Shown one piece after another: positions 27,847 to 37,155 of a stretch of 64,000 bases of DNA (positions are counted from its first letter, which is position 1; each line of letters starts with the position of its first letter). This stretch comes from JAJYRX01 sp041655275. Its GTDB lineage: Bacteria; Pseudomonadota; Gammaproteobacteria; Burkholderiales; Burkholderiaceae_B. The position numbers and the translations under genes were made by a program. Under the pieces are notes generated by a model. It ran no database searches and was not told where the DNA came from. It saw nothing but the letters and a program-made list of their open reading frames with translations. Where the stretch lies: the NCBI GenBank assembly GCA_041655275.1, contig JBBAFU010000002.1:62001-126000 (forward strand), written 5' to 3'.

Positions 27847-29221
27847 AGACCGCCGGATTCATCTTGCAACCGGCATAGTCGTACGGCGGCAGCGTCTCCA
27901 CGCCATCCGCGATCGCGAGCACATCGACCAGGTCATCCTTGTGCTGGATGTCTTCCGGCTTCTTGCCGCGCACAATGGTGAAGTTGGCCGCTGCGTCGTG
28001 ATCCTCGGCGCGGAAGTAGGCCTCGCCACCCACCGTGTAGGGACGCTTGTGGTTGATGCTGTCCTCGAAGGCTTCGATGACCGCCGGCGGGTAGAAGGTG
28101 CCGGCGCGCTCGCACGCATCGGCCCACAGCAGCATGGTCATGAAGGCATTGTGCTCGGGATCGCGCGGCTTGGCACCGAACTTCTCTTCATAGGCTTCGA
28201 CGAAGTTGCGCGCCATGTCGAACTTGTCCATGTGCGTCCACCAGAACACCATGGTGCCGATGACACCCTGCATGATTTCCGGACCGACTTCCTCGAGCAT
28301 GTAGGCGGGCAGGTAGGGCACGCACATCTTCATGTTCTTGAGTACGCCGAACTCATAGGCCTGCTTGGCGGAGTTGACGGCATCTGCACCGTAGTCGTGG
28401 TTGATGAGGATGTCGGCGCCGCTGTTGGCAATGTTGAGCATGTAGGAGCTGTAGTCCGTAGCGCCCAGCGGGTGGATCTGGGGATTGTCGATCGTCGTCC
28501 AGCCCTGGGCCTCGGTAAAGGCGCGCATGTGGTCGTGGATGGAGTGACCGTAGTTGTAGTCAGGCACCAGGTGGATGGCCTTCATGTTCTTGCCATAGGC
28601 CTCGGCAAGGATGGGGGCAATGGCCTTGGAAGCCGTATAGGCGTGGTGGCACAGGCGGAAACCGTAGCGACGGCAATCCTTGCCGGTGGTGTCGCTCGAG
28701 CCGCTGATGACCGGGAAATACAGCGTCTTGGCGCGCTCGCAGGTGTTCTGCAGGGCGATGGCCACCGAGCTGCTGACGCTGCCGGCAATCATCATCGCCT
28801 TGTCCTGGCGGATGAAGCGCGTGGCGGCCTGCACGGCGCTGTTGGGCTTGGTCTCGGCATCGCCGACGGCCAGCTTGACGGTCTTGCCCAGGATGCCCTT
28901 CTTGGTGAGCGGGCTGACGAGCTTGACACGCTCGTCGCCATTGTTGAGCATTTCGGCGGCGAGTTCGAAGCCGCGGCGCTGGCCCGTACCTTCGGCCGAA
29001 TAGGGCCCGGTCAGGTCAAGCGTGAGGCCGGCGGTGACGGTATCGCCACTCACCCCGGCGGGGTAATTGCCCAGGGGCGGGTACTCCTTGTCCTGAGCCA
29101 GTGCCAGGCCGCTGTAGGAGGCGGGCAGAATGAGCCCGCCGGCTACACCTGCGCTGGTCTTGAGGAAGCTGCGGCGCGGTGCCGATGCCGACGGGCGGCT
29201 GCGTGAAGTGAAATCGGTCAC
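27845..29221 (-). CDS. HAAT-family ABC transporter substrate-binding protein (TAT-type signal)
   Basis: 458-residue periplasmic binding protein. The start is GTG at 29221, seven bases after AAGGAGA. The N-terminal RRSFLK followed by AGVAGGLILPAS resembles a twin-arginine signal peptide. The mature part carries VTAGLTLDLTGPYSAEGTGQ, AVGDAETKPNSAVQAATRFI and the conserved IAGSVSSSVAIAL ligand loop. Related proteins bind amino acids, amides or small organic acids. The ligand is not readable here, though the acs neighbour hints at a carboxylate. Confidence 0.9.
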   Translation of the reverse strand: MTDFTSRSRPSASAPRRSFLKTSAGVAGGLILPASYSGLALAQDKEYPPLGNYPAGVSGDTVTAGLTLDLTGPYSAEGTGQRRGFELAAEMLNNGDERVKLVSPLTKKGILGKTVKLAVGDAETKPNSAVQAATRFIRQDKAMMIAGSVSSSVAIALQNTCERAKTLYFPVISGSSDTTGKDCRRYGFRLCHHAYTASKAIAPILAEAYGKNMKAIHLVPDYNYGHSIHDHMRAFTEAQGWTTIDNPQIHPLGATDYSSYMLNIANSGADILINHDYGADAVNSAKQAYEFGVLKNMKMCVPYLPAYMLEEVGPEIMQGVIGTMVFWWTHMDKFDMARNFVEAYEEKFGAKPRDPEHNAFMTMLLWADACERAGTFYPPAVIEAFEDSINHKRPYTVGGEAYFRAEDHDAAANFTIVRGKKPEDIQHKDDLVDVLAIADGVETLPPYDYAGCKMNPAV

Positions 29222-29240
29222 AGTAATGTCTCCTTGAAGA

Positions 29241-29266
29241 TCTGTTTGGTGACTCTGTTTGGTGAC
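29241..29266 (+). repeat. Perfect tandem repeat of 13 bp in a 5' leader
   Basis: TCTGTTTGGTGAC occurs twice with no gap (29241-29253, 29254-29266), five or so bases upstream of the ribosome-binding site of the substrate-binding protein gene. On the transcript it reads GTCACCAAACAGA twice. This could be a regulator or RNA-binding site, or a slip-strand duplication. The rest of the 295-bp gap (29222-29516) is AT-richer than its surroundings and holds no convincing gene. Confidence 0.6.
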
Positions 29267-29504
29267 TGCTTTTACTACTGCCGTGAATACGGAAAAATCG
29301 TGGCTGTGCGCCACGCGGTGCGCCTGCCTTCCTCCACGAGGCGGCGCCTGCAAGGCAAATCAGATGTCTCTTATCGCTTCTTTTGCATCAATTTGCGAGC
29401 AGACTAGCAAAAGCACATTTGCCCAGTTTGTTGCGACCGGACACAGATTGTCTTCAATCGGACATTTCGAAAGGTGAAAAAGGGTTAACCAGAAGAAAAA
29501 GTGC

Positions 29505-29520
29505 TTAGACTTTAGTCTAA
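29505..29520. promoter_or_regulatory. 16-bp inverted repeat overlapping an ORF end (candidate operator)
   Basis: TTAGAC, four-base spacer TTTA, then GTCTAA. It covers the stop codon of the outer-membrane channel gene and lies about 285 bp upstream of the binding-protein start. The form resembles a MarR/TetR-size operator. No matching regulator gene is adjacent. Confidence 0.3.
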
Positions 29521-30953
29521 TGACCGCTGAAATCGCCCTGCCATGCGCCGCCCAGGGCTGTGATGAGCCGCACGCCGGCAAGCAGTTGTTCGGCCTTCAA
29601 TGTGAGGGCTGCGCGCTCGGCTGACAGGGCGCTCGTTTCCACCTGCACCACGCTCAGATAATCGATCAGGCCCGCTGCAAACTGGTTGTGTGTGAGCGCC
29701 AGTGTCTCGCGCGCGGCTGCCAGCGCACGCTGCTGGATGGCGGCTTCGCGCGCCAGGCCGTCCAGGGCAGCAAGGGCATCCTCCACCTCGCGTACGGCAT
29801 CAATCACCGTCTGACGGTATTGTGCGGCCTGGGCATCGGACCGCGCCCAGGCCTCATCCACGCGTGCACGCCGCGCCCCGCCGTCAAGCAGGCTGAGCGC
29901 CAGCGAAGGGCCCAGCGTCCAGAACTGGGCCGGCGCGCTCAGCCAGCGCGCCCACTCGCCACTGCGAAAACCGCCCTGGGCACTGAGTGACAGATCCGGA
30001 AACCAGGCGGCCTGGGCGACGCCGATCTCGGCGTAGGCCTGGCGCACCCGCTCCTCGGCCGCCACCACATCCGGGCGCTGCTGCAGGAGCTGGGCAGGCA
30101 GGCCCACGGGCACCGCCGGCACCCGGGCGAGCAGCCCCTCCACGGGTGCCAGCGTGAACTGCGACGGCACCCGGCCCTGGAGTGCCGCCAGAGCATGTTC
30201 GAGCTCGCGCCGCTGACGTGCCAGCGCTTCGAGCTGGGCGCGGGCGTTTTCCAGCTGCGTGACGGCCATGCTCACATCGGCCCGCTCACCCACACCGGCC
30301 GTCAACCGATTGCGGTTCAACGCCAGGCTGCGCTCATAGGCGCTTACGGTGCGCCGCATCATGTCGGCCTCGGCATCCAGTGCACGCACGCGAAAATAGC
30401 TTTGCGCCAGGCTGGACTGCAGGCTCAGACGCATGGCCTGCACATCGGCCTGGCTGGCCCGCACACCGGCTTCGCCCGCCTGCACCGTGCGTCGCACCCG
30501 GCCCCAGAGGTCCGGCTCCCAGCTGACCGTGCCGGCCAGGCTGAACTGGCTCTCTGCCGTCGTACGCGTTCCCGAGCGCGTGGCCGATGCCGAGACGCCC
30601 AGGTCCGGGAACAGACCCGAACGACTGGCGCGCAAGGCGGCACGTGCCTGCTCGGCCACCGCCAGGGCGCGTTGCAGGTCGAAGTTCTGCGCTTCCAGAC
30701 GGGCCATCATGTCATCGAGCACGGCATCATCGAAACGTCGCCACGCGTCGGCGGGATCAGTGCCGGCCCCCGGCACCTCGCCTGCCGGCACCCAGCCTTC
30801 AGCGGCATCTGCGGGCAGGTTCGCCCAGGTCACGCCCACATCCAGTGCCGGGCGCTCGGCTTCGGGACCGACGGCGCAAGCCGCCAGCAGGCCGGTCAAT
30901 GCCAGCACGACCAGCAGACGTTCAGGGAGGAATCCGGGCAGGCAGGGCTTCAT
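29517..30953 (-). CDS. RND efflux outer-membrane lipoprotein (NodT/OprM family)
   Basis: 478-residue TolC-like channel. The N-terminal signal ends in the lipobox LLAAC, so it is a lipoprotein. It has two long helical OEP repeats, with SLFPDLGVSAS-type text and QRPDVVAAEERVRQAYAEIGVAQAAWFPDLSLS in the second half. It is the last gene of the four-gene pump operon and overlaps the second pump gene by four bases. The lipid anchor and the operon point to the exit duct of the MdtABC-like pump. Confidence 0.93.
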   Translation of the reverse strand: MKPCLPGFLPERLLVVLALTGLLAACAVGPEAERPALDVGVTWANLPADAAEGWVPAGEVPGAGTDPADAWRRFDDAVLDDMMARLEAQNFDLQRALAVAEQARAALRASRSGLFPDLGVSASATRSGTRTTAESQFSLAGTVSWEPDLWGRVRRTVQAGEAGVRASQADVQAMRLSLQSSLAQSYFRVRALDAEADMMRRTVSAYERSLALNRNRLTAGVGERADVSMAVTQLENARAQLEALARQRRELEHALAALQGRVPSQFTLAPVEGLLARVPAVPVGLPAQLLQQRPDVVAAEERVRQAYAEIGVAQAAWFPDLSLSAQGGFRSGEWARWLSAPAQFWTLGPSLALSLLDGGARRARVDEAWARSDAQAAQYRQTVIDAVREVEDALAALDGLAREAAIQQRALAAARETLALTHNQFAAGLIDYLSVVQVETSALSAERAALTLKAEQLLAGVRLITALGGAWQGDFSGH

Positions 30954-33900
30954 TGCGATGCATCCTGGGCCACGGACAGCGGCCCCGTCTGCCGGCGGCG
31001 GCGCCGGCGCCGCAGGCGATCAAGGTAAAGATAGACCACCGGCGTGGTGTACAGCGTCAATATCTGGCTGACGAAAAGTCCGCCGACGATGGTCAGCCCC
31101 AGGGGGCGCCGCATCTCGACGCCGGCACCGGAGGCCAGAATGAGCGGAAGCGCCCCGAACATGGCGGACAGCGTCGTCATCATGATGGGCCGGAAGCGGA
31201 CCAGACAGGCTTCGCGGATGGCCGCGCGCGAATCCAGCCCGTGCCGGCGCTCGGCCAGCAGCGCGAAATCCACCATCATGATGGCATTCTTCTTGACGAG
31301 GCCGATGAGCAGGAAGATGCCGATCAGGGCGATCAGGGTGAACTCCTCATCGACAAGCAGCAGGGCCAGCAATGCGCCAATGCCCGCCGATGGCAGGGTG
31401 GACAAGATGGTGACCGGGTGTATGGTGCTCTCGTAGAGCATGCCGAGCACGATATACATGGTCAGCAGGGCGCCCAGAATCAGCCAGGCCCCGTCACGCA
31501 TGCTCTGCTGCAGTGCCTGCGCCGTGCCCTCGAAACCCGCCTGGATGCGATGCGTGGGCAGGCCGATGCGCGCCACCGCCGCGTCTATGGCCCGGGTGGC
31601 CTCCTGCAGGGCAACGCCTTCGGCAAGGTTGAAGGACACACTTTCGGAGGCGAACAGCCCGCTGTGACTCACACTCAAGGGGGCATTGCCCATCTCCAGC
31701 CGCGTGAAGGCCGACAGCGGCACGCGCCGTCCGTCACCGGTGATGACCTGCAGCTGCTCCAGCGAAGACAGGTCGCGCGCGTACTCATCGTCCAGCGCCA
31801 TCACCACATGGTACTGGTTCAGCGCATCGAAAATGACGGATACCTGCCGTTCACTGAATGCGTTGTTGAGCGTGGCGGTAATGAGCGACATGCTGATGCC
31901 CAGACGGGACGCCGTATCGCGATCCACCGTGAGCTGCACACGCCGGCCCCGGTCTTCCACATCGGTATCCACGTCGGCCAGTTCCGGCAATGCCGCCATG
32001 GCATGGCGCACCTGGGGAAGCCACTCGTTCAGATCGTCCAGATCGCCGGCCAGCAGGCCGTATTCATAGGAGCCTGCGCTGCCCGTGCGCCCGCCCACAA
32101 AAATGTCCTGCTGGGGCACCAGTGTCAGGCGGGCACCGGGTTCGCGGGCAAAATGCGGGCGTAGCCGGTTGACGACCTGGTTCGCACTCACATCGCGCTC
32201 GCTCACCGGCTTGAGCTGAATCATCAGGAAGCTGGAAGTGCTGCCGCCCCGCCCGCCGATGAAGCCGGCCACGCTGTCGATGGCCGGGTCCTGCAGCAGG
32301 ACGTGCCGGAAGCGCTCGAAACGCGGCCACATCGCCTCGAACGACGTGCCCTGGTCAACGCGAAAGAAACCCATGAGCTGGCCCGTATCCTGCTGCGGAA
32401 AGAAGCCCTTGGGAATCATGGTGTACAGGCTGATGTTCAGACCTATCGTCGCCAGCAGTATCACGAGCACCAGGCGCGAATGCACCAGCGCCCAGTCCAG
32501 CGAGCGTGCATAGGCGCGTGCAAACACTGTGCCCGTGGCCAGCAGGGCACGCCGCAGCCGGCCCGCCCGGCGCCCGTCCGGCGCCCGCAGGCCGCGCGCG
32601 CACATCATGGGTGTGAGCGTGAGCGAGAGCAGCAGGGAAAGCATGACCGCCACCGACAGCGTGACGGCAAACTCGCGGAAGAAGTTGCCCACCAGGCCGC
32701 GCATGAGCAGCATGGGCAAGAAGACGGCGATGAGCGACAGGCTCATGGCAAGCACGGTGAAACCGACCTCGCGCGCGCCCCGCAGCGCCGCCCGGCGCGC
32801 GGACACGCCTTTTTCCAGGTAGCGCATCACGTTTTCCAGCACCACGATGGCGTCATCCACCACAAAACCCGTAGCCACAATCAGGGCCATGAGCGAAATG
32901 GTATTCAGCGTATAGCCGAACCACAGCATCAGACTGAAGGTGCTGATGAGCGAAGCGGGCACGGCGATGGCGGGAATCAGGGCGGCGCGCAGATTGCCCA
33001 GGAAGACAAGCACCACCATGAAGACCAGCGCCACGGCGACGATGAGGGTGAACTCCGCCTCGGCAAGCGAGGCGCGGATGCTGGGCGTGCGGTCCTGGGC
33101 CACGGTCAGCGACACCTGCGCGGGCAGCAGGGACTGCAGCGCCGGCAGCTGGTCGCGAATGCCGTCCACCGTGGCGATGATATTCGCATCGGCCTGGCGG
33201 CGCACCGTCAGCAGCACGGCCTGGGAGTCTCCCAGAAAGCCCATGTTATTGCGATCTTCCACGCTATCCGTGACGCGCGCGACATCGCGCAGGCGTACGG
33301 GCGCCCCGTCGCGCCAGGCAATGATGAGCGGCCGATACTCGTCGGCACGGCGCAAGGCGTCATTGGACAGGATCTGCCAGTAGTGACTCTCGTTTTCCAC
33401 CAGGCCGTTGGGACGCATGCTGTTGGCATCGGCCAGCGCCGCGCGCACATCATCCAGCGCGATGCCGGCGGCATTGAGCGCCACAGGATCCAGACTGACG
33501 CGCACGGCCGGCAGCGAGCTGCCGCCGATGCTCACCTCGCCCACGCCGCTGACCTGGGCCAGCTTCTGCGCAATGACGGTCGCGGCAAGATCGTACAGCT
33601 CGCCCTGGGTTGCCGTGGGCGAGGTCAGCGCAAGCACCATGACGGGCGAGGACGCCGGATTGACCTTGTTGTAGGACGGCGGATCCCGCAGGGCGGACGG
33701 CAGCAGGCCATGCGCCGCATTGATGGCGGCCTGCACGTCGCGCGCCGCTGCATTGATGTCGCGATCCATGTCGAACATCAGGGTGATGCGGGTGCTGCCT
33801 TCGGAGCTGCGCGAACGCATCTCGCTGATGCCGTCTATGCTTCCCAGCGACTGCTCCAGCGGTGTGGCCACGCTGGACGCCATGGTGCGCGGGCTGGCAC

Positions 33901-34057
33901 CTGACAGGCGCGCCGTGACCGAAATCATGGGGAAATCCACCTGCGGCAGCGGTGCCACCGCCAGGAAGAGATAGGCAATCAGGCCCGCCCCCACCATTGC
34001 CAGGGCCAGCAGCGTGGTTGTGACCGGACGCAGGATGAACAGCCCCAGCCACCTCAT
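30950..34057 (-). CDS. mdtC: RND multidrug efflux permease, MdtC-like
   Basis: 1035 residues, full length for an HAE1-type RND pump: twelve membrane helices and two large periplasmic loops. The proton-relay aspartates in helix 4 are present (ATGFVVDDAIVVLENV), as is the helix-10 lysine region (GLVKKNAIMMVDFAL). It ends with a basic tail, RLRRRRRRRQ. It is encoded after a second full RND subunit, as in the MdtB-MdtC heteromultimer. The overlaps with both neighbours are four bases. Confidence 0.92.
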   Translation of the reverse strand: MRWLGLFILRPVTTTLLALAMVGAGLIAYLFLAVAPLPQVDFPMISVTARLSGASPRTMASSVATPLEQSLGSIDGISEMRSRSSEGSTRITLMFDMDRDINAAARDVQAAINAAHGLLPSALRDPPSYNKVNPASSPVMVLALTSPTATQGELYDLAATVIAQKLAQVSGVGEVSIGGSSLPAVRVSLDPVALNAAGIALDDVRAALADANSMRPNGLVENESHYWQILSNDALRRADEYRPLIIAWRDGAPVRLRDVARVTDSVEDRNNMGFLGDSQAVLLTVRRQADANIIATVDGIRDQLPALQSLLPAQVSLTVAQDRTPSIRASLAEAEFTLIVAVALVFMVVLVFLGNLRAALIPAIAVPASLISTFSLMLWFGYTLNTISLMALIVATGFVVDDAIVVLENVMRYLEKGVSARRAALRGAREVGFTVLAMSLSLIAVFLPMLLMRGLVGNFFREFAVTLSVAVMLSLLLSLTLTPMMCARGLRAPDGRRAGRLRRALLATGTVFARAYARSLDWALVHSRLVLVILLATIGLNISLYTMIPKGFFPQQDTGQLMGFFRVDQGTSFEAMWPRFERFRHVLLQDPAIDSVAGFIGGRGGSTSSFLMIQLKPVSERDVSANQVVNRLRPHFAREPGARLTLVPQQDIFVGGRTGSAGSYEYGLLAGDLDDLNEWLPQVRHAMAALPELADVDTDVEDRGRRVQLTVDRDTASRLGISMSLITATLNNAFSERQVSVIFDALNQYHVVMALDDEYARDLSSLEQLQVITGDGRRVPLSAFTRLEMGNAPLSVSHSGLFASESVSFNLAEGVALQEATRAIDAAVARIGLPTHRIQAGFEGTAQALQQSMRDGAWLILGALLTMYIVLGMLYESTIHPVTILSTLPSAGIGALLALLLVDEEFTLIALIGIFLLIGLVKKNAIMMVDFALLAERRHGLDSRAAIREACLVRFRPIMMTTLSAMFGALPLILASGAGVEMRRPLGLTIVGGLFVSQILTLYTTPVVYLYLDRLRRRRRRRQTGPLSVAQDASQ

Positions 34058-37000
34058 GCCTCGCCTCCCTGGCGCTGCACCGGCGCCGCAGCCCGGCGGT
34101 AGTGTGCCATGCGGTCGAACAGCAGATAGATGACCGGCGTGGTGTACAGCGTCAGCACCTGGCTGAACAGCAGCCCGCCCACCATCACCAGGCCCAGCGG
34201 CTGGCGCAGCTCGGCGCCGGCACCGGTGGCCAGCATGAGCGGAATCGCACTGAACAGGGCCGCGAAAGTCGTCATGAGGATGGGCCGGAAGCGCAGCAGC
34301 GCCGCATCATGGATGGCCTGGCGCGCCGCCCGCCCCTCCCGGCGTTCGGCATCGAGCGCGAAGTCGATCATCATGATGGCATTCTTCTTGACGATGCCGA
34401 TGAGCAGGATGATGCCGATGATGCCCATCATGTCCAGCGGCTTGCCCGCCAGCATGAGCGCCACCAGCGCACCGATGGCCGCCGACGGCAGGGTCGAGAG
34501 TATGGTCACGGGGTGGACGTAGCTTTCATAGAGCACACCCAGGACGATGTACATGGTCACCACGGCGGCCAGCATCAGCCACAGTGTGCTCGACAGCGAT
34601 GCCTGGAAAGCCCGCGCCGCCCCCTGGAAGCGCAGGTCCACCCCTTCCGGCATGCCCAGAGTGTGGGCCGCCTCATGGATGGCCTGCACGGCGTCCGACA
34701 GGGCCACGCCCGGCTTCAGATCAAAGGACAGCGTGGCTGCCGGAAACTGGCCCAGGCGCTGAATGGACAGCAGGCCCGCCCCCTGGACGATGCGTGCAAT
34801 GCTGCCCAGCGGCACGGCCACGCCGGCGGACGAGCTGACATGCAGATCGAGCAGGTCCGTCGGGTCGCGACGCCAGGCCTCGTCCACTTCCAGGACGACA
34901 CGGTACTGCGCCGACTGCGTGAAGATGGTGGAGATCAGCCGCTGTCCGAAAGCATCGTAGAGGGCATCATCAACCGCCGCCTGGGTGATACCCAGACGGG
35001 CTGCCGCATCGCGGTCCACCTGCAGCTGCACCTGCAGGCCGCCGTCCTGCAGGTCGGTACTCACATTGTCGAGCACCGGCAGGACGGACAAGGCATCCAC
35101 CATGCGCGGCACCCAGTGCTGCAGCTGCGCCAGATCCGGATGCGAAAGGGTGAGCCGGTACTGGCTGCGCGAGAGCTGGTCGTCGACGGTCAGGTCCTGC
35201 ACCGGCTGCAGAAAAACCTGGATGTCGGGCACGTCCTCGAGCGCCGCCGAGAGCCGCGCCAGCAGTGCGGGCATGCGCGTACTGCGCGCATCGACGGGAC
35301 GCAGGGCAATCTGCAGCCGGCCGGTGTTCATCGTGGGATTGTTGCCGTCTATGCCCACGAAAGAGGCCACGGCGGCAACATCCTCGTCCTGCAACACCCG
35401 TGTCACCACCGCCTGCTGGCGTGCAGACATCAATTCGAATGAGGCACTCTGCGGCCCCTGGGTGATCACCTGGACCAGCCCGGTATCCTGCTGCGGAAAG
35501 AAGCCTTTGGGGATCATCATATACAGGCCGGCCGTGACCGCCAGCGTGGCCACGGCCACCACCAGCGTCACACCCTGATGGCGCAGCACCCAGCGCAGGC
35601 TGTGGTCATAGGCCACGGTCAGGGCCTGCATCATCGCAGCGGCGCGGCGCGCAAATCCGGAAGCGACTTCCTCCGACTCGGGACGCAGCAGGCGTGCACT
35701 CATCATGGGCGTGAGGCTGAGCGAGATGAACAGCGACAGCATGATGGCCACGGCCAGCGTGATCGCGAACTCCCGGAACAAACGCCCTACCACATCCTGC
35801 ATGAACAGCAGGGGAATCAGCACGGCGATGAGCGACAGCGTGAGCGAGACCAGGGTGAAACCAATTTCGCGCGCCCCCTTGAGCGCCGCCTGAAACGGCG
35901 CCATGCCTTCCTCGACATGGCGCGCAATATTCTCCATCATGACGATGGCATCATCCACCACAAAGCCGGTGGCGATGGTCAGCGCCATCAGCGTCAGGTT
36001 GTTGATGCTGAAGCCGGCCAGAACCATGAAGGCGAAACTGCCGACCAGCGACAGGGGAACGACCACGCCCGGAATGAAGGTGGCGCGCAGGCTGCGCAGA
36101 AACAGGAAAGTGACCAGCACAACAAGAAATATGGCCAGCATCAGCTCGCGCTGCACACTGGCGATGCCATCACGGATGGTCGATGTGCGGTCACTGGCCA
36201 CGCGCACATCCACACCCACCGGCAGGCTGGCCACCAGATCGGGCAACAGGGCGTGCACACGGTCGGCGACCTGGATCACATTGGCACCGGGCTGACGCTG
36301 GATGTTGAGCAGGACCGCCGGCTCGGCACCCAGCCAGGCGGCCTGGCGCACGTTCTCGGCATCGCGCGCAATACGCGCCACATCGCCCAGTCGCAGCACG
36401 GCCTCGCCATCCTGGCGCAGGATAAGGCGCTCGTAATCGGCAATCGAGGTCAGCTGGTCATTCGCGTAGATGGTGGTGGAGCGCTGCGGCCCCTCCAGAT
36501 TGCCCGTGGGCTGGTGCACATTGGCACCCGCCACCGCGCTGCGCACGGCCGCCATGCCCAGGCCCTGGGCCGCCAGCGCCTGCGGATTCACCTGAATGCG
36601 CACGGCGGGCCGCTGTCCGCCGGCCACGCTCACCAGGCCCACACCGGGGATCTGGGACAGCTTCTGCGCCACGCGCACATCGATCAGATCGCGCACCTCG
36701 TGCAGGCGCAGCGTGGGCGACGTGACAGCCAGGCTGACCACGGGTGTGTCGGCCGGATTGACCTTGTTGTAGATGGGCGGTGCCGGCAGGTCGGAAGGCA
36801 GGAGATTGCCCGCGGCGTTGATGGCCGCCTGCACTTCCTGCTCGGCCACTTCCAGCGGCAGGTCCAGGCTGAACTGCAGGGTGATCTGGGAAGAACCGCC
36901 GGAACTGGTGGAAATCATCTGCTCCAGACCGGCCATCTGGCCGAACTGGCGCTCCAGCGGCGAGGTCACACGCGCCATCATCACTTCCGGGCCGGCGCCC

Positions 37001-37155
37001 GGGTAGAGCGTGCTCACCTGTATGGTGGGGTAATCCACCTGGGGCAGGGCCGAGACCGGCAGCTGGCGCCAGGCAAACACGCCGCTGAGCAACAGGGCCA
37101 GCATGGCCAGGGTGGTCGCCACCGGCCGGGTGATGAACAGGCGTGACAGGTTCAC
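34054..37155 (-). CDS. mdtB: RND multidrug efflux permease, MdtB-like
   Basis: 1033 residues. It starts MNLSRLFITRPVATTLAML as RND pumps do. Helix 4 has ATGFVVDDAIVMMENI with both relay aspartates, and helix 10 has GIVKKNAIMMIDFAL. It differs from the MdtC-like subunit but is collinear, so the two probably form a mixed trimer. The substrates of the E. coli homologues include novobiocin and bile salts; here they are inferred only. No BaeSR-type two-component system is adjacent. Confidence 0.93.
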   Translation of the reverse strand: MNLSRLFITRPVATTLAMLALLLSGVFAWRQLPVSALPQVDYPTIQVSTLYPGAGPEVMMARVTSPLERQFGQMAGLEQMISTSSGGSSQITLQFSLDLPLEVAEQEVQAAINAAGNLLPSDLPAPPIYNKVNPADTPVVSLAVTSPTLRLHEVRDLIDVRVAQKLSQIPGVGLVSVAGGQRPAVRIQVNPQALAAQGLGMAAVRSAVAGANVHQPTGNLEGPQRSTTIYANDQLTSIADYERLILRQDGEAVLRLGDVARIARDAENVRQAAWLGAEPAVLLNIQRQPGANVIQVADRVHALLPDLVASLPVGVDVRVASDRTSTIRDGIASVQRELMLAIFLVVLVTFLFLRSLRATFIPGVVVPLSLVGSFAFMVLAGFSINNLTLMALTIATGFVVDDAIVMMENIARHVEEGMAPFQAALKGAREIGFTLVSLTLSLIAVLIPLLFMQDVVGRLFREFAITLAVAIMLSLFISLSLTPMMSARLLRPESEEVASGFARRAAAMMQALTVAYDHSLRWVLRHQGVTLVVAVATLAVTAGLYMMIPKGFFPQQDTGLVQVITQGPQSASFELMSARQQAVVTRVLQDEDVAAVASFVGIDGNNPTMNTGRLQIALRPVDARSTRMPALLARLSAALEDVPDIQVFLQPVQDLTVDDQLSRSQYRLTLSHPDLAQLQHWVPRMVDALSVLPVLDNVSTDLQDGGLQVQLQVDRDAAARLGITQAAVDDALYDAFGQRLISTIFTQSAQYRVVLEVDEAWRRDPTDLLDLHVSSSAGVAVPLGSIARIVQGAGLLSIQRLGQFPAATLSFDLKPGVALSDAVQAIHEAAHTLGMPEGVDLRFQGAARAFQASLSSTLWLMLAAVVTMYIVLGVLYESYVHPVTILSTLPSAAIGALVALMLAGKPLDMMGIIGIILLIGIVKKNAIMMIDFALDAERREGRAARQAIHDAALLRFRPILMTTFAALFSAIPLMLATGAGAELRQPLGLVMVGGLLFSQVLTLYTTPVIYLLFDRMAHYRRAAAPVQRQGGEA

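Noticed and set aside
29420..29445. Sigma-54-like GG/GC elements upstream of the binding-protein operon
   Set aside because: The distance between the GG and GC elements is about 13 bp instead of 10.
29259..29477. 72-codon forward frame in the importer upstream region
   Set aside because: No ribosome-binding site and no recognisable features; the region looks regulatory.
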